DNA from: Flavobacteriales bacterium
Lineage (GTDB): Bacteria > Bacteroidota > Bacteroidia > UBA10329
Assembly (NCBI GenBank): GCA_020635535.1
Contig: JACJZP010000003.1
Location: 62,001-126,000 of the forward strand
Direction: 5' to 3'
DNA length: 64,000 bases
In this document: piece after piece, positions 1 through 8,773 of the stretch
Layout of the letters: each line of letters opens with the position of its first letter
Numbering within the stretch: position 1 is the first letter of the stretch
The notes under the pieces: generated by a model
Seen by the model: only the letters and a program-made list of their open reading frames with translations
Told to the model about the DNA's origin: nothing
Database searches by the model: none
Position numbers and translations under genes: made by a program

Positions 1-1485
1 TACAACTTCGAGGATGCTATCGTTATCTCTGAGCGTGTTGCCAAGGAAGACATCTTCACATCGATCCATATCGATGAGTACACTCTGGAAGTTAGAGACA
101 CCAAGCGTGGTTTGGAGGAATTGACTGCTGATATTCCGAACGTTAGTGAGGAAGCCACCAAAGACCTTGACGAGAACGGACTTATCCGTATCGGTGCCGA
201 GGTTGGCCCTGGCGATATTCTTATCGGTAAGATCACTCCGAAAGGTGAAACCGATCCTTCTCCAGAAGAGAAACTCTTGAGAGCGATCTTCGGTGATAAG
301 GCTGGTGATGTTAAGGATGCTTCATTGAAAGCGCCTCCGTCATTGAACGGTGTTGTGCTTGAGAAAAAGTTGTTCTCTCGAAACATTAAAGACAAGAAGA
401 GCAAAGCTGACGAGAAGAAGATCCTTGCCAAAATTGACGAGGACTACGAGATTGAGCTTGGCAAATTGAAAGCTATTCTTACTGACAAATTGTTTGTGTT
501 GGTGAATGGTAAAACGGCTCAAGGAGTTGAGAACAACCTTCGTGAAGTCTTGATTCCTAAAGGAACCAAGTTCACACAGAAAGCGCTTAACTCAATTGAG
601 TACGATAACATCAACCCAGCAGGCTGGACCACTGATGAGGACAAGAATACCCTGATCAAGGAGTTGTTGCACAACTACAACATCAAGGTAAACGACCTTC
701 TCGGAACGTTTAAGCGTAAGAAGTTCGCTATCTCTATCGGTGATGAACTTCCAACGGGAATCGTAAAACTTGCCAAGGTTTACATCGCTAAGAAGCGTAA
801 GCTGAAAGTGGGTGATAAGATGGCGGGACGTCACGGAAACAAGGGTATCGTTGCCCGTATTGTTCGTGAAGAGGATATGCCATTCCTTGAAGACGGAACT
901 CCAGTAGATATCGTATTGAATCCATTGGGTGTACCATCAAGGATGAACCTCGGACAGATCTATGAGACCATCCTTGCTTGGGCAGGAGAGAAACTCGGCC
1001 GCAAGTACGCCACACCGATCTTCGATGGAGCAAGCTTGGATGAGATCGAAGCTGAGATCGCTGAAGCAGGACTTCCATCATTAGGTAGAACATACCTGTA
1101 TGATGGTGGAACCGGTGAGCGTTTCGACCAGCCTGCAACAGTAGGTATCATCTACATGTTGAAACTCGGTCACATGGTTGACGATAAGATGCACGCACGT
1201 TCAATCGGACCATACTCGCTCATTACTCAGCAGCCGTTGGGTGGTAAGGCGCAGTTCGGTGGTCAGCGTTTGGGAGAGATGGAGGTTTGGGCACTCGAAG
1301 GTTTCGGTGCTGCCAACATCCTTCAGGAAATGCTTACCATCAAGTCTGATGACGTTGTGGGTCGTGCTAAGGCTTATGAAGCCATCGTTAAAGGAGATCC
1401 GATGCCAACTCCTGGTATTCCAGAATCCTTCAACGTATTGATGCACGAACTACGTGGTCTGTGTCTGAACGTAACACTTGAATGA
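1..1485 (+). CDS. rpoB: DNA-directed RNA polymerase subunit beta, C-terminal part (5' end outside window)
   Basis: The reading frame is open from the first base, so this is the last 495 residues of RpoB, the beta subunit of RNA polymerase. The fragment contains the highly conserved GDKMAGRHGNKG segment (fragment residues about 271-282), the NPLGVPSRMN motif, and the C-terminal block with KAQFGGQRLGEMEVWALE, which packs against beta-prime. A long charged stretch at fragment residues about 115-145 (many Lys, Asp and Glu) fits lineage-specific insert sequence. An internal ATG at 112 is not the start, because conserved RpoB sequence lies upstream of it. rpoC follows 75 bp downstream on the same strand, the usual order. 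Confidence 0.98.
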   Translation, partial: YNFEDAIVISERVAKEDIFTSIHIDEYTLEVRDTKRGLEELTADIPNVSEEATKDLDENGLIRIGAEVGPGDILIGKITPKGETDPSPEEKLLRAIFGDKAGDVKDASLKAPPSLNGVVLEKKLFSRNIKDKKSKADEKKILAKIDEDYEIELGKLKAILTDKLFVLVNGKTAQGVENNLREVLIPKGTKFTQKALNSIEYDNINPAGWTTDEDKNTLIKELLHNYNIKVNDLLGTFKRKKFAISIGDELPTGIVKLAKVYIAKKRKLKVGDKMAGRHGNKGIVARIVREEDMPFLEDGTPVDIVLNPLGVPSRMNLGQIYETILAWAGEKLGRKYATPIFDGASLDEIEAEIAEAGLPSLGRTYLYDGGTGERFDQPATVGIIYMLKLGHMVDDKMHARSIGPYSLITQQPLGGKAQFGGQRLGEMEVWALEGFGAANILQEMLTIKSDDVVGRAKAYEAIVKGDPMPTPGIPESFNVLMHELRGLCLNVTLE

Positions 1486-1494
1486 TAATGGACT

Positions 1495-1518
1495 TCCCGC
1501 CCGAGAATTCGGGCGGGA
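1495..1518 (+). terminator. Strong hairpin between rpoB and rpoC
   Basis: TCCCGCCCGA at 1495-1504 and TCGGGCGGGA at 1509-1518 form a perfect 10-bp GC-rich stem with a GAAT loop, followed by TTTCCTTT. It has the shape of an intrinsic terminator, but rpoC must be transcribed, so partial termination (attenuation), a processing site or a transcript-stabilising hairpin are all possible. The U-tract is interrupted by CC, which would weaken termination. Confidence 0.6.
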
Positions 1519-1560
1519 TTTCCTTTAACAAACAGAATATTAAAAGCTAAAAGTCCTCAA

Positions 1561-4500
1561 ATGGCCCTCAAAAGAGAGAATAAGATCAAAAGCAATTTTA
1601 AGCGGGTTATCATCAGCCTTACATCTCCAGAGAAGATATTGGAAGCTTCCAGAGGTGAAGTGTTGAAGCCTGAAACCATCAACTACAGAACCTACAAGCC
1701 TGAGCGTGATGGTCTTTTCTGCGAAAGAATTTTCGGTCCGGTAAAGGATTACGAATGTCATTGCGGAAAGTACAAGCGAATCCGTTACAAGGGAATCATC
1801 TGCGACCGTTGTGGTGTTGAGGTTACTGAGAAGAAGGTACGTAGAGAAAGATTGGGACACATCCAGTTGGTGGTTCCAGTTGCTCATATCTGGTACTTCC
1901 GTTCACTTCCTAACAAGATCGGTTATCTGCTTGGTCTTCCAACCAAGAAATTGGATATGATCATCTATTACGAGCGTTACGTGGTTATTCAACCTGGTGG
2001 TGCTGTGAACAACGAAGGAGAGCCATTGAATTACATGGAGTTCCTTACCGAAGATGAGTACTTGGATGCATTGGAAAGACTTCCAAAAGAGAACCAGTAC
2101 TTGGATGATAGCGACCCGAACAAGTTCATTGCTAAGATGGGTGCTGAAGCTATCGAGTCGTTGTTGATGCGCTTGGATCTTGACAGCCTGTCATTTGAAT
2201 TGCGTCATAAGGCAAATACTGAGACCAGCCAGCAACGTAAGAATGAGGCATTGAAGCGTCTTCAGGTAGTTGAAGGACTTCGAAGTGCTCAGGAGAACAT
2301 TGAGAACCGCCCAGAGTGGATGGTTGTGAAGGTGATTCCTGTAATTCCACCAGACCTTCGTCCGTTGGTTCCATTGGATGGTGGCCGTTTTGCCACGTCT
2401 GACTTGAATGACCTTTACAGACGAGTTATTATCCGTAACAACCGTTTGAAGCGATTGATCGAGATCAAAGCTCCAGAGGTGATCTTGCGTAACGAAAAGC
2501 GTATGCTTCAGGAATCTGTTGATTCGCTGTTCGATAACTCAAGAAAATCTTCTGCGGTTAAGACGGAATCAAATAGAGCACTGAAGTCACTTTCAGATTC
2601 ATTGAAAGGAAAGCAGGGACGTTTCCGTCAGAACTTGCTCGGTAAGCGTGTTGATTATTCAGCTCGTTCGGTAATTGTTGTAGGACCAGAATTGGAAATG
2701 CATCAGTGTGGTCTTCCAAAAGGAATGGCTGCTGAGCTTTACAAGCCGTTCATCATCCGTAAGATGATTGAGCGAGGAATTGTTAAGACAGTAAAATCAG
2801 CCAAGAAGTTGGTTGACAAAAAGGATGCGGTTGTTTGGGACATTCTTGAGAATGTTCTTACAAACCACCCAGTTCTGCTTAACCGTGCCCCGACTCTACA
2901 CCGTTTGGGTATCCAAGCGTTCCAGCCAAAACTTATCGAAGGCAAAGCTATTCAGCTTCACCCATTGGTCTGTACGGCTTTCAACGCTGACTTTGACGGT
3001 GACCAGATGGCGGTTCACTTGCCATTGGGTAATGCTGCTATTCTTGAGGCTCAGATGTTGATGCTTGCATCACACAACATTCTTAACCCAGCCAACGGTG
3101 CCCCAATTGCGGTACCATCTCAAGACATGGTTCTTGGTCTGTACTACATGACCAAAGAGAAGCGCAGCACAGCCGATGAGAAAGTGAAAGGTGAGGGAAT
3201 GACATTCTACTCTGCGGAGGAAGTGATCATTGCTCACAACGAGAAGAAAGTAGACCTGCACGCGATTATCAAAGTGCGTATTCCATCTGATGTTGAAGGC
3301 GAGAAGGCGCAGATCATTGAAACAACTGTTGGTCGAGTGCTTTTCAATCAGGTTGTACCTAAAGGAGTTGGTTACATCAACGAACTACTTACTAAGAAGG
3401 CACTTCGCGATATTATCGGTGAGATCATTTACCGAGTTGGAATGGCAGAATCTGCACGATTCCTTGACAGAATGAAAAATCTCGGTTTCATGAGTGCATT
3501 CCGTGGTGGTCTTTCATTCAACCTTGGAGATGTGCTTATCCCGGAAGCTAAGGTTCCGATGATCGAGAAGGCACAGGAGCAAGTTGATGAGGTAATGAAC
3601 AACTTCAATATGGGATTCATTACCAATAACGAGCGTTATAACCAGATCATTGATATCTGGACACACACCAACTCTCGCCTTACTCAAACCTTGATGGATC
3701 AGATGAAGAATGATAAGCAAGGATTCAACTCTGTTTACATGATGCTTGATTCTGGTGCGAGGGGTTCTAAGGAGCAGATCCGTCAGCTTTCTGGTATGCG
3801 AGGTCTGATGGCAAAACCACAGAAATCGGGCGCTACAACTCAAGAGATCATCGAGAACCCGATCCTTTCCAACTTTAAGGAAGGACTATCCATTCTTGAG
3901 TACTTCATTTCTACTCACGGTGCCCGTAAGGGTCTTGCGGATACCGCCTTGAAAACGGCTGACGCAGGTTACTTGACAAGACGACTTGTTGACGTTGCAC
4001 AGGATGTGGTGATCAATGAAGAAGATTGTGGCACTTTGAGAGGACTTGTAGCTACACCGCTCAAGAAGAACGAGGATATTATCGAATCACTTTACGATAG
4101 GATTCTTGGCCGTACGTCATTGCATGATGTAGTACATCCAAAGACGGATAAAGTAATTGTTGCTTCTGGTGAGCTTATCAATGAAGATGAGGCTAAGGCC
4201 ATTGAGGAAGCAGGTATTGATGCCGTTGAGATCCGTTCGGTACTTACATGTGAGACCAAGCGTGGATGCTGCGCTAAGTGTTATGGTCGAGACCTATCAA
4301 CAGGTCGTGATGTGAAGAAAGGATTGGCAGTTGGTGTTATCGCTGCACAGTCTATCGGTGAACCTGGTACACAGCTTACACTTCGTACGTTCCACGTAGG
4401 TGGTGTTGCATCTCACATTGCATCTGAATCTCAGATCAAGGCCAAGGATGATGCAATTGCTGAATTCGATGAGCTTAGAACTGTGAAGAGTTCAGAGGGT

Positions 4501-5853
4501 AATTACGATGTGGTCATCGGTCGTTCTGCAGAACTTCGATTGATCGATCCTGTGAAGAAGATTCCAGTTGCAACGCACAACATCCCTTACGGATCTAAGC
4601 TCTACAAGAAGGATGGAGATAAGGTGAAGAAAGATGAGATGATCTGCGAGTGGGATCCATTCAACGCAGTTATCGTTTCTGAGGTTGATGGTAAGGTTGA
4701 ATTCGAGAATCTTGCAGATGGTATCACTTACCGAGTTGAGTCTGACGAACAGACAGGCTTCAATGAAATGGTGATCATCGATTCTAAGGACAAGAAGTTG
4801 ATACCAGCCATTCATGTGGTAACCGGTTCTGGTAAGAACAAGGAGATCAAGAATTACAACATGCCAGTTGGAGCACACATTGCTGTAAAAGATGGTAATG
4901 ATGTAAAAGCTGGAGATACGCTTGTTAAGATTCCTCGTGTTTCTGGTAAGACGGGCGATATCACTGGTGGTCTTCCGCGTGTTACCGAGCTTTTCGAAGC
5001 GCGTAACCCATCAAACCCAGCAGTTGTTTCTGAAGTTGACGGAGTTGCTTCATTCGGTAAGATCAAGAGAGGTAACCGCGAGGTTATCATCGAGACCCGT
5101 ACTGGAGAAGTGAAGAAATACCTCGTATCTCTTTCTAAGCACATTCTTGTCCAGGAGAACGACTTTGTGAAAGCAGGTCAGCCACTTTCTGAAGGAGCCA
5201 TTACACCTACTGATATTTTGATGATCAAAGGTCCAACGGCTGTTCAAGAGTATCTTGTAAATGAGATTCAGGAAGTATACCGACTTCAGGGTGTGAAGAT
5301 CAACGATAAGCACTTTGAGGTTATCGTTCGTCAGATGATGCGTAAGGTGAACATTCTTGATCCAGGCGACACTAAGTTCTTGGAGAAAGAATTGGTTAAC
5401 CGTTATGAGTTCCGGGAGGAGAACGATTGGATCTTCGGTAAGAAATACGTTGAGGATCCAGGCGACTCAGAGAGCTTGAAGTCTGGACAGATCATCACAG
5501 CACGTAAACTGCGTGATGAGAACTCGATGCTGAAGCGTAAAGACATGAAACCTGTTATTGCGCGAGATGCAATTCCAGCAACGTCTGAGCCAATGCTTCA
5601 GGGTATTACCAGAGCATCATTGCAGACCGACAGTTTCATCTCGGCCGCATCTTTCCAGGAAACCACCAAGGTTCTTAATGAAGCTGCTGTGAGAGGAAAA
5701 GTTGACGATCTGCACGGTCTGAAAGAGAATGTGATCGTTGGTCACTTGATTCCTGCAGGTACCGGACTAAGAGAATATGACAAGCTTATCGTTGGCTCTA
5801 AGGAGGAGTACGAGGCGCTTTTGGCAGCTAAAGAAGAGGAAGCCGAAGCATAA
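1561..5853 (+). CDS. rpoC: DNA-directed RNA polymerase subunit beta-prime
   Basis: This 1430-residue protein is the catalytic beta-prime subunit of RNA polymerase. The N-terminal zinc-binding site is formed by Cys66, Cys68, Cys81 and Cys84. The Mg-binding active-site motif NADFDGDQM is present with Asp477, Asp479 and Asp481. The second zinc site lies around residues 897-907 (CETKRGCCAKC), followed by the trigger-loop region near GVIAAQSIGEPGTQLT. Length and domain order are normal for Bacteroidota. It starts 75 bp after rpoB and presumably shares its transcript, with a hairpin in the gap. A terminator follows the stop codon. Confidence 0.98.
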   Translation: MALKRENKIKSNFKRVIISLTSPEKILEASRGEVLKPETINYRTYKPERDGLFCERIFGPVKDYECHCGKYKRIRYKGIICDRCGVEVTEKKVRRERLGHIQLVVPVAHIWYFRSLPNKIGYLLGLPTKKLDMIIYYERYVVIQPGGAVNNEGEPLNYMEFLTEDEYLDALERLPKENQYLDDSDPNKFIAKMGAEAIESLLMRLDLDSLSFELRHKANTETSQQRKNEALKRLQVVEGLRSAQENIENRPEWMVVKVIPVIPPDLRPLVPLDGGRFATSDLNDLYRRVIIRNNRLKRLIEIKAPEVILRNEKRMLQESVDSLFDNSRKSSAVKTESNRALKSLSDSLKGKQGRFRQNLLGKRVDYSARSVIVVGPELEMHQCGLPKGMAAELYKPFIIRKMIERGIVKTVKSAKKLVDKKDAVVWDILENVLTNHPVLLNRAPTLHRLGIQAFQPKLIEGKAIQLHPLVCTAFNADFDGDQMAVHLPLGNAAILEAQMLMLASHNILNPANGAPIAVPSQDMVLGLYYMTKEKRSTADEKVKGEGMTFYSAEEVIIAHNEKKVDLHAIIKVRIPSDVEGEKAQIIETTVGRVLFNQVVPKGVGYINELLTKKALRDIIGEIIYRVGMAESARFLDRMKNLGFMSAFRGGLSFNLGDVLIPEAKVPMIEKAQEQVDEVMNNFNMGFITNNERYNQIIDIWTHTNSRLTQTLMDQMKNDKQGFNSVYMMLDSGARGSKEQIRQLSGMRGLMAKPQKSGATTQEIIENPILSNFKEGLSILEYFISTHGARKGLADTALKTADAGYLTRRLVDVAQDVVINEEDCGTLRGLVATPLKKNEDIIESLYDRILGRTSLHDVVHPKTDKVIVASGELINEDEAKAIEEAGIDAVEIRSVLTCETKRGCCAKCYGRDLSTGRDVKKGLAVGVIAAQSIGEPGTQLTLRTFHVGGVASHIASESQIKAKDDAIAEFDELRTVKSSEGNYDVVIGRSAELRLIDPVKKIPVATHNIPYGSKLYKKDGDKVKKDEMICEWDPFNAVIVSEVDGKVEFENLADGITYRVESDEQTGFNEMVIIDSKDKKLIPAIHVVTGSGKNKEIKNYNMPVGAHIAVKDGNDVKAGDTLVKIPRVSGKTGDITGGLPRVTELFEARNPSNPAVVSEVDGVASFGKIKRGNREVIIETRTGEVKKYLVSLSKHILVQENDFVKAGQPLSEGAITPTDILMIKGPTAVQEYLVNEIQEVYRLQGVKINDKHFEVIVRQMMRKVNILDPGDTKFLEKELVNRYEFREENDWIFGKKYVEDPGDSESLKSGQIITARKLRDENSMLKRKDMKPVIARDAIPATSEPMLQGITRASLQTDSFISAASFQETTKVLNEAAVRGKVDDLHGLKENVIVGHLIPAGTGLREYDKLIVGSKEEYEALLAAKEEEAEA

Positions 5854-5876
5854 GCTGGATTATTGATTACTGAGAA

Positions 5877-5916
5877 AAAGGTGGCAGTTAATAGTTTGAC
5901 TATTTCTGCCACCTTT
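5877..5916 (+). terminator. Intrinsic terminator after rpoC
   Basis: AAAGGTGGCAG at 5877-5887 pairs with CTGCCACCTTT at 5906-5916, with an inner ATAG/CTAT stem, followed by a T-rich ACTTTT stretch. It separates the rpoBC transcript from the DUF3467 gene. Confidence 0.8.
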
Positions 5917-5945
5917 ACTTTTAACTGAGCAAAAAAATAGAAGAC

Positions 5946-6269
5946 ATGTCAGACGACAATCAAAACCCGCAGCAAGGTCAGTTGAGTATTGAACTGAGCG
6001 AAGAGGTGGCTGATGGACATTACTCCAATCTTGCCATCATTACGCATTCTACTGCTGAGTTTGTGGTAGATTTTATCAAAGTAATGCCAGGGGTGCCAAA
6101 GGCAAAGGTTAAAACACGTGTAGTGCTAACTCCAGAGCATGCAAAGCGATTTATGAAAGCGCTTCAAGATAACTTGGCCAAGTATGAATCAGAACACGGT
6201 ACGATAAAGCATACCGATGGACCACCACCATTGCCAATGAATTTTGGTGGGCCAACAGCCCAAGCTTAA
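5946..6269 (+). CDS. DUF3467 family protein
   Basis: A 107-residue cytoplasmic protein with no signal peptide or membrane segment. The core (about residues 12-80: IELSEEVADGHYSN, an FVVDFIKVMPG block, KTRVVLTPEHAKRF, then a short helix) matches the DUF3467 family, common in Bacteroidota and of unknown function. The tail is Pro/Gly-rich. It lies between the rpoC terminator and its own terminator, so it is probably a separate transcription unit. Family assignment is from memory of the pattern; no function can be given. Confidence 0.85.
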   Translation: MSDDNQNPQQGQLSIELSEEVADGHYSNLAIITHSTAEFVVDFIKVMPGVPKAKVKTRVVLTPEHAKRFMKALQDNLAKYESEHGTIKHTDGPPPLPMNFGGPTAQA

Positions 6270-6278
6270 CTAATACGG

Positions 6279-6297
6279 GCCGAGACATTGTCTCGGC
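6279..6297 (+). terminator. Intrinsic terminator after DUF3467 gene
   Basis: GCCGAGAC at 6279-6286 and GTCTCGGC at 6290-6297 form a perfect 8-bp stem with an ATT loop, followed by TCGCTTATTTTT. Confidence 0.75.
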
Positions 6298-6314
6298 TCG
6301 CTTATTTTTAGCCT

Positions 6315-7775
6315 ATGCAGTTCAGTACCGCTTTCAGTAGGATTCCAACAACGGTTTGGGGAGTTGTTCTGTTTTTGATTGCATTAGGCGTCAGGCTGCT
6401 TCACATTACCGATACTGATATTGCTGGAGATGAGCCATTCTCCATTTTCATGTCGCAGCTCAATCTGCAGAGCATGGTCTATCATCTCAGCAAAGACAAC
6501 AGTCCGCCTCTGTTTGAGATTATTCTCCATTTATATGCGCAGGTGGTCGGTGGTTCAGATTTTACGCTACGACTACTGCCAACCATATTCAGTGCGCTGG
6601 TTCCGGTTATTCTATTTGTAATCGGTAAGCGCTTTTTCAACTTACAGGTCGGACTGATTGCAGCGTTTCTCGCCATCTTCTCAATCTACCACATCAGGTT
6701 TGCCCACGAAGTGAGGGTTTACTCCCTTTTCAGTTTGCTTACCGCAGGGAGTCTGTTTTTCCTTTTTCACGTTGTAAGAGAGTTCAGATCGGTAAAGTAT
6801 TGGTTCGGACTTGCCATAGCGGATGTTCTGCTGCTCTATGCGCACTATACTTCATTGTATCTGATTTTCGCCCAAGTGGTTTGTTGTCTCATCTTAATTC
6901 CCTGGCGGAATTGGAAGTGGCCTTTCTTGGCTTTCGCTACTGTTGGTATTTGTTACTTGCCATACATGCTGGTTCTGCTCCAGCGGCTTGGCGAAGTGTC
7001 GGGTTCAGGCACATGGGTTCCTAAGCCAGGTTGGGGAGAGGTTTACGGAAACATCAATCTGCTACTTAATAGTAAGTTCACGACTTTGGTTGTTGTAGTT
7101 GCCGTTTTATTGCCTTTAGTGCTACAACGATCTCAATGGAAGCTCATTTTTCAGAGGTTATTTGATTCCCACAAGGCTGTTATTCTCCTGTTCTACTTCG
7201 TAGTTCCCTATCTGAGTATGTTCGTGGTTTCCATGGTTTTTCTACCCATGTTCATGGATCGGTATGTTCTGTACACATCCGTGCCGTTGTTTCTTCTTGT
7301 AGCATGGTTAGTTGCTTCCGTCTGGCAAGAATATCAGTATGGTTGGGTAGGGTTGGCGCTTGTAGTTTCTGGTTCGGTATTGACAACGGACCTGAACCCG
7401 TCCAACAATAGGAATGTAAAAGCAACTGTAAACCATTTAAAGGAGTTGAATGCTGCGGGAACTCCGGTTTATGTGTGTCCAGAAATGTTTCATCTCGCGG
7501 TGGCATACCACTTTGATAGGGACATATTTGCTCTTACTGACAATGATTTTCCAACTAAAAAGTTAGACAGTGCTCTGGCGTCCAAAGGATTTCATTTCAT
7601 ATATAGCTTTGAGCAGATCTTGAGCACAAATGAACCCCTTGTTTACCTCGATGCTGCATCTGAATTTGTATATCCACAGAATGGAATTCTCAATGCTTTA
7701 AAGGAGGAAATGATAGAATCCGATCATTTCCACCATCACGAGATTTTTGACATCTACAAGTTTCAACCCAGATAA
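6315..7775 (+). CDS. GT39/ArnT-like integral membrane glycosyltransferase
   Basis: A 486-residue polytopic protein with about ten hydrophobic segments in the first 350 residues and a soluble C-terminal part. The first periplasmic loop carries an acidic motif (D33, D35, GDEPF with Asp39 and Glu40), the place where GT-C enzymes of the PMT_2/GT39 type hold the catalytic aspartate. A later MDRYVLY motif near the last membrane segments is also typical. Such enzymes move a sugar from a polyprenyl-phosphate carrier onto a lipid or protein on the outer face of the inner membrane. The acceptor cannot be told from the sequence. The gene stands alone after a terminator. Confidence 0.75.
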   Translation: MQFSTAFSRIPTTVWGVVLFLIALGVRLLHITDTDIAGDEPFSIFMSQLNLQSMVYHLSKDNSPPLFEIILHLYAQVVGGSDFTLRLLPTIFSALVPVILFVIGKRFFNLQVGLIAAFLAIFSIYHIRFAHEVRVYSLFSLLTAGSLFFLFHVVREFRSVKYWFGLAIADVLLLYAHYTSLYLIFAQVVCCLILIPWRNWKWPFLAFATVGICYLPYMLVLLQRLGEVSGSGTWVPKPGWGEVYGNINLLLNSKFTTLVVVVAVLLPLVLQRSQWKLIFQRLFDSHKAVILLFYFVVPYLSMFVVSMVFLPMFMDRYVLYTSVPLFLLVAWLVASVWQEYQYGWVGLALVVSGSVLTTDLNPSNNRNVKATVNHLKELNAAGTPVYVCPEMFHLAVAYHFDRDIFALTDNDFPTKKLDSALASKGFHFIYSFEQILSTNEPLVYLDAASEFVYPQNGILNALKEEMIESDHFHHHEIFDIYKFQPR

Positions 7776-7776
7776 T

Positions 7777-7833
7777 CGACACATTGCAATAGGTATTTTT
7801 TAAATATGTGTCGGCTGAAATTCCAATACCTAT
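7777..7833 (+). repeat. Two interleaved inverted repeats upstream of the redoxin gene
   Basis: CGACACAT (7777-7784) pairs with ATGTGTCG (7806-7813), and ATAGGTATT (7789-7797) pairs with AATACCTAT (7825-7833). The arms alternate a-b-a'-b', so the two stems either exclude each other or form a pseudoknot. It lies between the glycosyltransferase stop and the redoxin start. Confidence 0.55.
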
Positions 7834-7844
7834 GCGACATTGAC

Positions 7845-7852
7845 TACCTTAG
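7845..7852 (+). promoter_or_regulatory. Possible -7 promoter element (TACCTTAG)
   Basis: TACCTTAG resembles the Bacteroidota -7 consensus TAnnTTTG and sits 24 nt before the redoxin ATG. No clear -33 TTG was found at the expected distance, so the call is weak. Confidence 0.3.
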
Positions 7853-7876
7853 GAATTCAATTCAAAACAATTTAAC

Positions 7877-8668
7877 ATGAGAAAAATCTACACTCTAATT
7901 CTTTCTGTAGCGGTTGGTCTTACTGCTCAAGCGCAAACTCCTCCAGATTTTACAGTTACTGATTCTGAAGGCAACAGCTTAAACCTGTACTCCGCCTTGT
8001 CTAATGGAAAGACCATTATGTTAGACTTCTTCTTCACTACATGCCCAACATGCATTGCCAACGTGGACAATATTGAGCATATCTATCAGCAGTTCGGGGC
8101 CGGAACAGGAGACTTCGATATTTGGGGCATTGATGATAGAAGCTCTGATGCTCAGGTGAACAGTTACAAAGCGCAGCAGGGAGTCACTAATCCATGCGTA
8201 AGCGGAAATGATGGCGGAGGGCTTGCAGTAGTGAACAGTTATGCTTCCAATTATAACTTCACTGGATTCCCAACCTATGCAGTTATCTGTTCAGACCAAT
8301 CTATTACTTGGGATATTTGGCCGATCTCTACCAATGCTCCAGAGATCAAACAATCTTTGGAGAGCGACTGCGGTCTTCAAGCAGCAGGAATTGAAGATGT
8401 GGTTAAGATAGGTTTCAATGCCATTTACCCAAATCCATCAAGCGATTACGCCACGGTTTCTTACCGTTTGTTGGAAAGAGCCAAGGTAAGCCTTGAAGTT
8501 TACAACATGTTGGGAAGTTTGGTGAAGACCGTAACACCAGGTCAGATCTTTGCTGGTCAGAAACAGACTCAGCTTAACGTTAAGGACCTTGAGAACGGAA
8601 ACTATTTTGTTAAGCTGATTGTGAATGATGAGCTTGCAGATGTAATGAAATTGACGGTGATGAATTGA
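7877..8668 (+). CDS. Secreted thioredoxin/redoxin-fold protein with T9SS type A sorting domain
   Basis: A 263-residue protein. Residues 1-20 are a signal peptide ending AQAQ. Residues about 22-170 form an AhpC/TSA-redoxin-like domain with a CPTC active-site motif (Cys56, Cys59) after an FFFTT strand, as in TlpA/ResA-like thiol oxidoreductases. Residues about 183-263 are a C-terminal sorting domain: the IYPNPSSDYATVSY start, then EVYNMLG, LNVKDLENGNYFVKL, typical of cargo carried by the type IX secretion system across the outer membrane. It is therefore probably surface-exposed or released. The substrate is unknown. A perfect terminator follows. Confidence 0.88.
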   Translation: MRKIYTLILSVAVGLTAQAQTPPDFTVTDSEGNSLNLYSALSNGKTIMLDFFFTTCPTCIANVDNIEHIYQQFGAGTGDFDIWGIDDRSSDAQVNSYKAQQGVTNPCVSGNDGGGLAVVNSYASNYNFTGFPTYAVICSDQSITWDIWPISTNAPEIKQSLESDCGLQAAGIEDVVKIGFNAIYPNPSSDYATVSYRLLERAKVSLEVYNMLGSLVKTVTPGQIFAGQKQTQLNVKDLENGNYFVKLIVNDELADVMKLTVMN

Positions 8669-8689
8669 TTACCATTCCCGGATAATGGA

Positions 8690-8716
8690 GAAAGGCGCAG
8701 ATTATCTGCGCCTTTC
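8690..8716 (+). terminator. Intrinsic terminator after the redoxin gene
   Basis: GAAAGGCGCAGA (8690-8701) and TCTGCGCCTTTC (8705-8716) form a perfect 12-bp stem with a TTA loop, followed by TTGTTT. Confidence 0.85.
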
Positions 8717-8773
8717 TTGTTTCCAGTGGTCACACAGAATGTAACTTCACCAAATACCATGCATGCATTTCTC

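Noticed and set aside
788..1138. Antisense open frames within rpoB and rpoC
   Set aside because: They lie wholly inside strongly conserved coding sequence on the other strand, show no family motifs and are explained by codon bias.
8717..8773. Upstream start for the penicillin-acylase-family gene
   Set aside because: It begins at the base after the preceding terminator stem and puts 19 non-signal residues before a perfect signal peptide starting at 8774.
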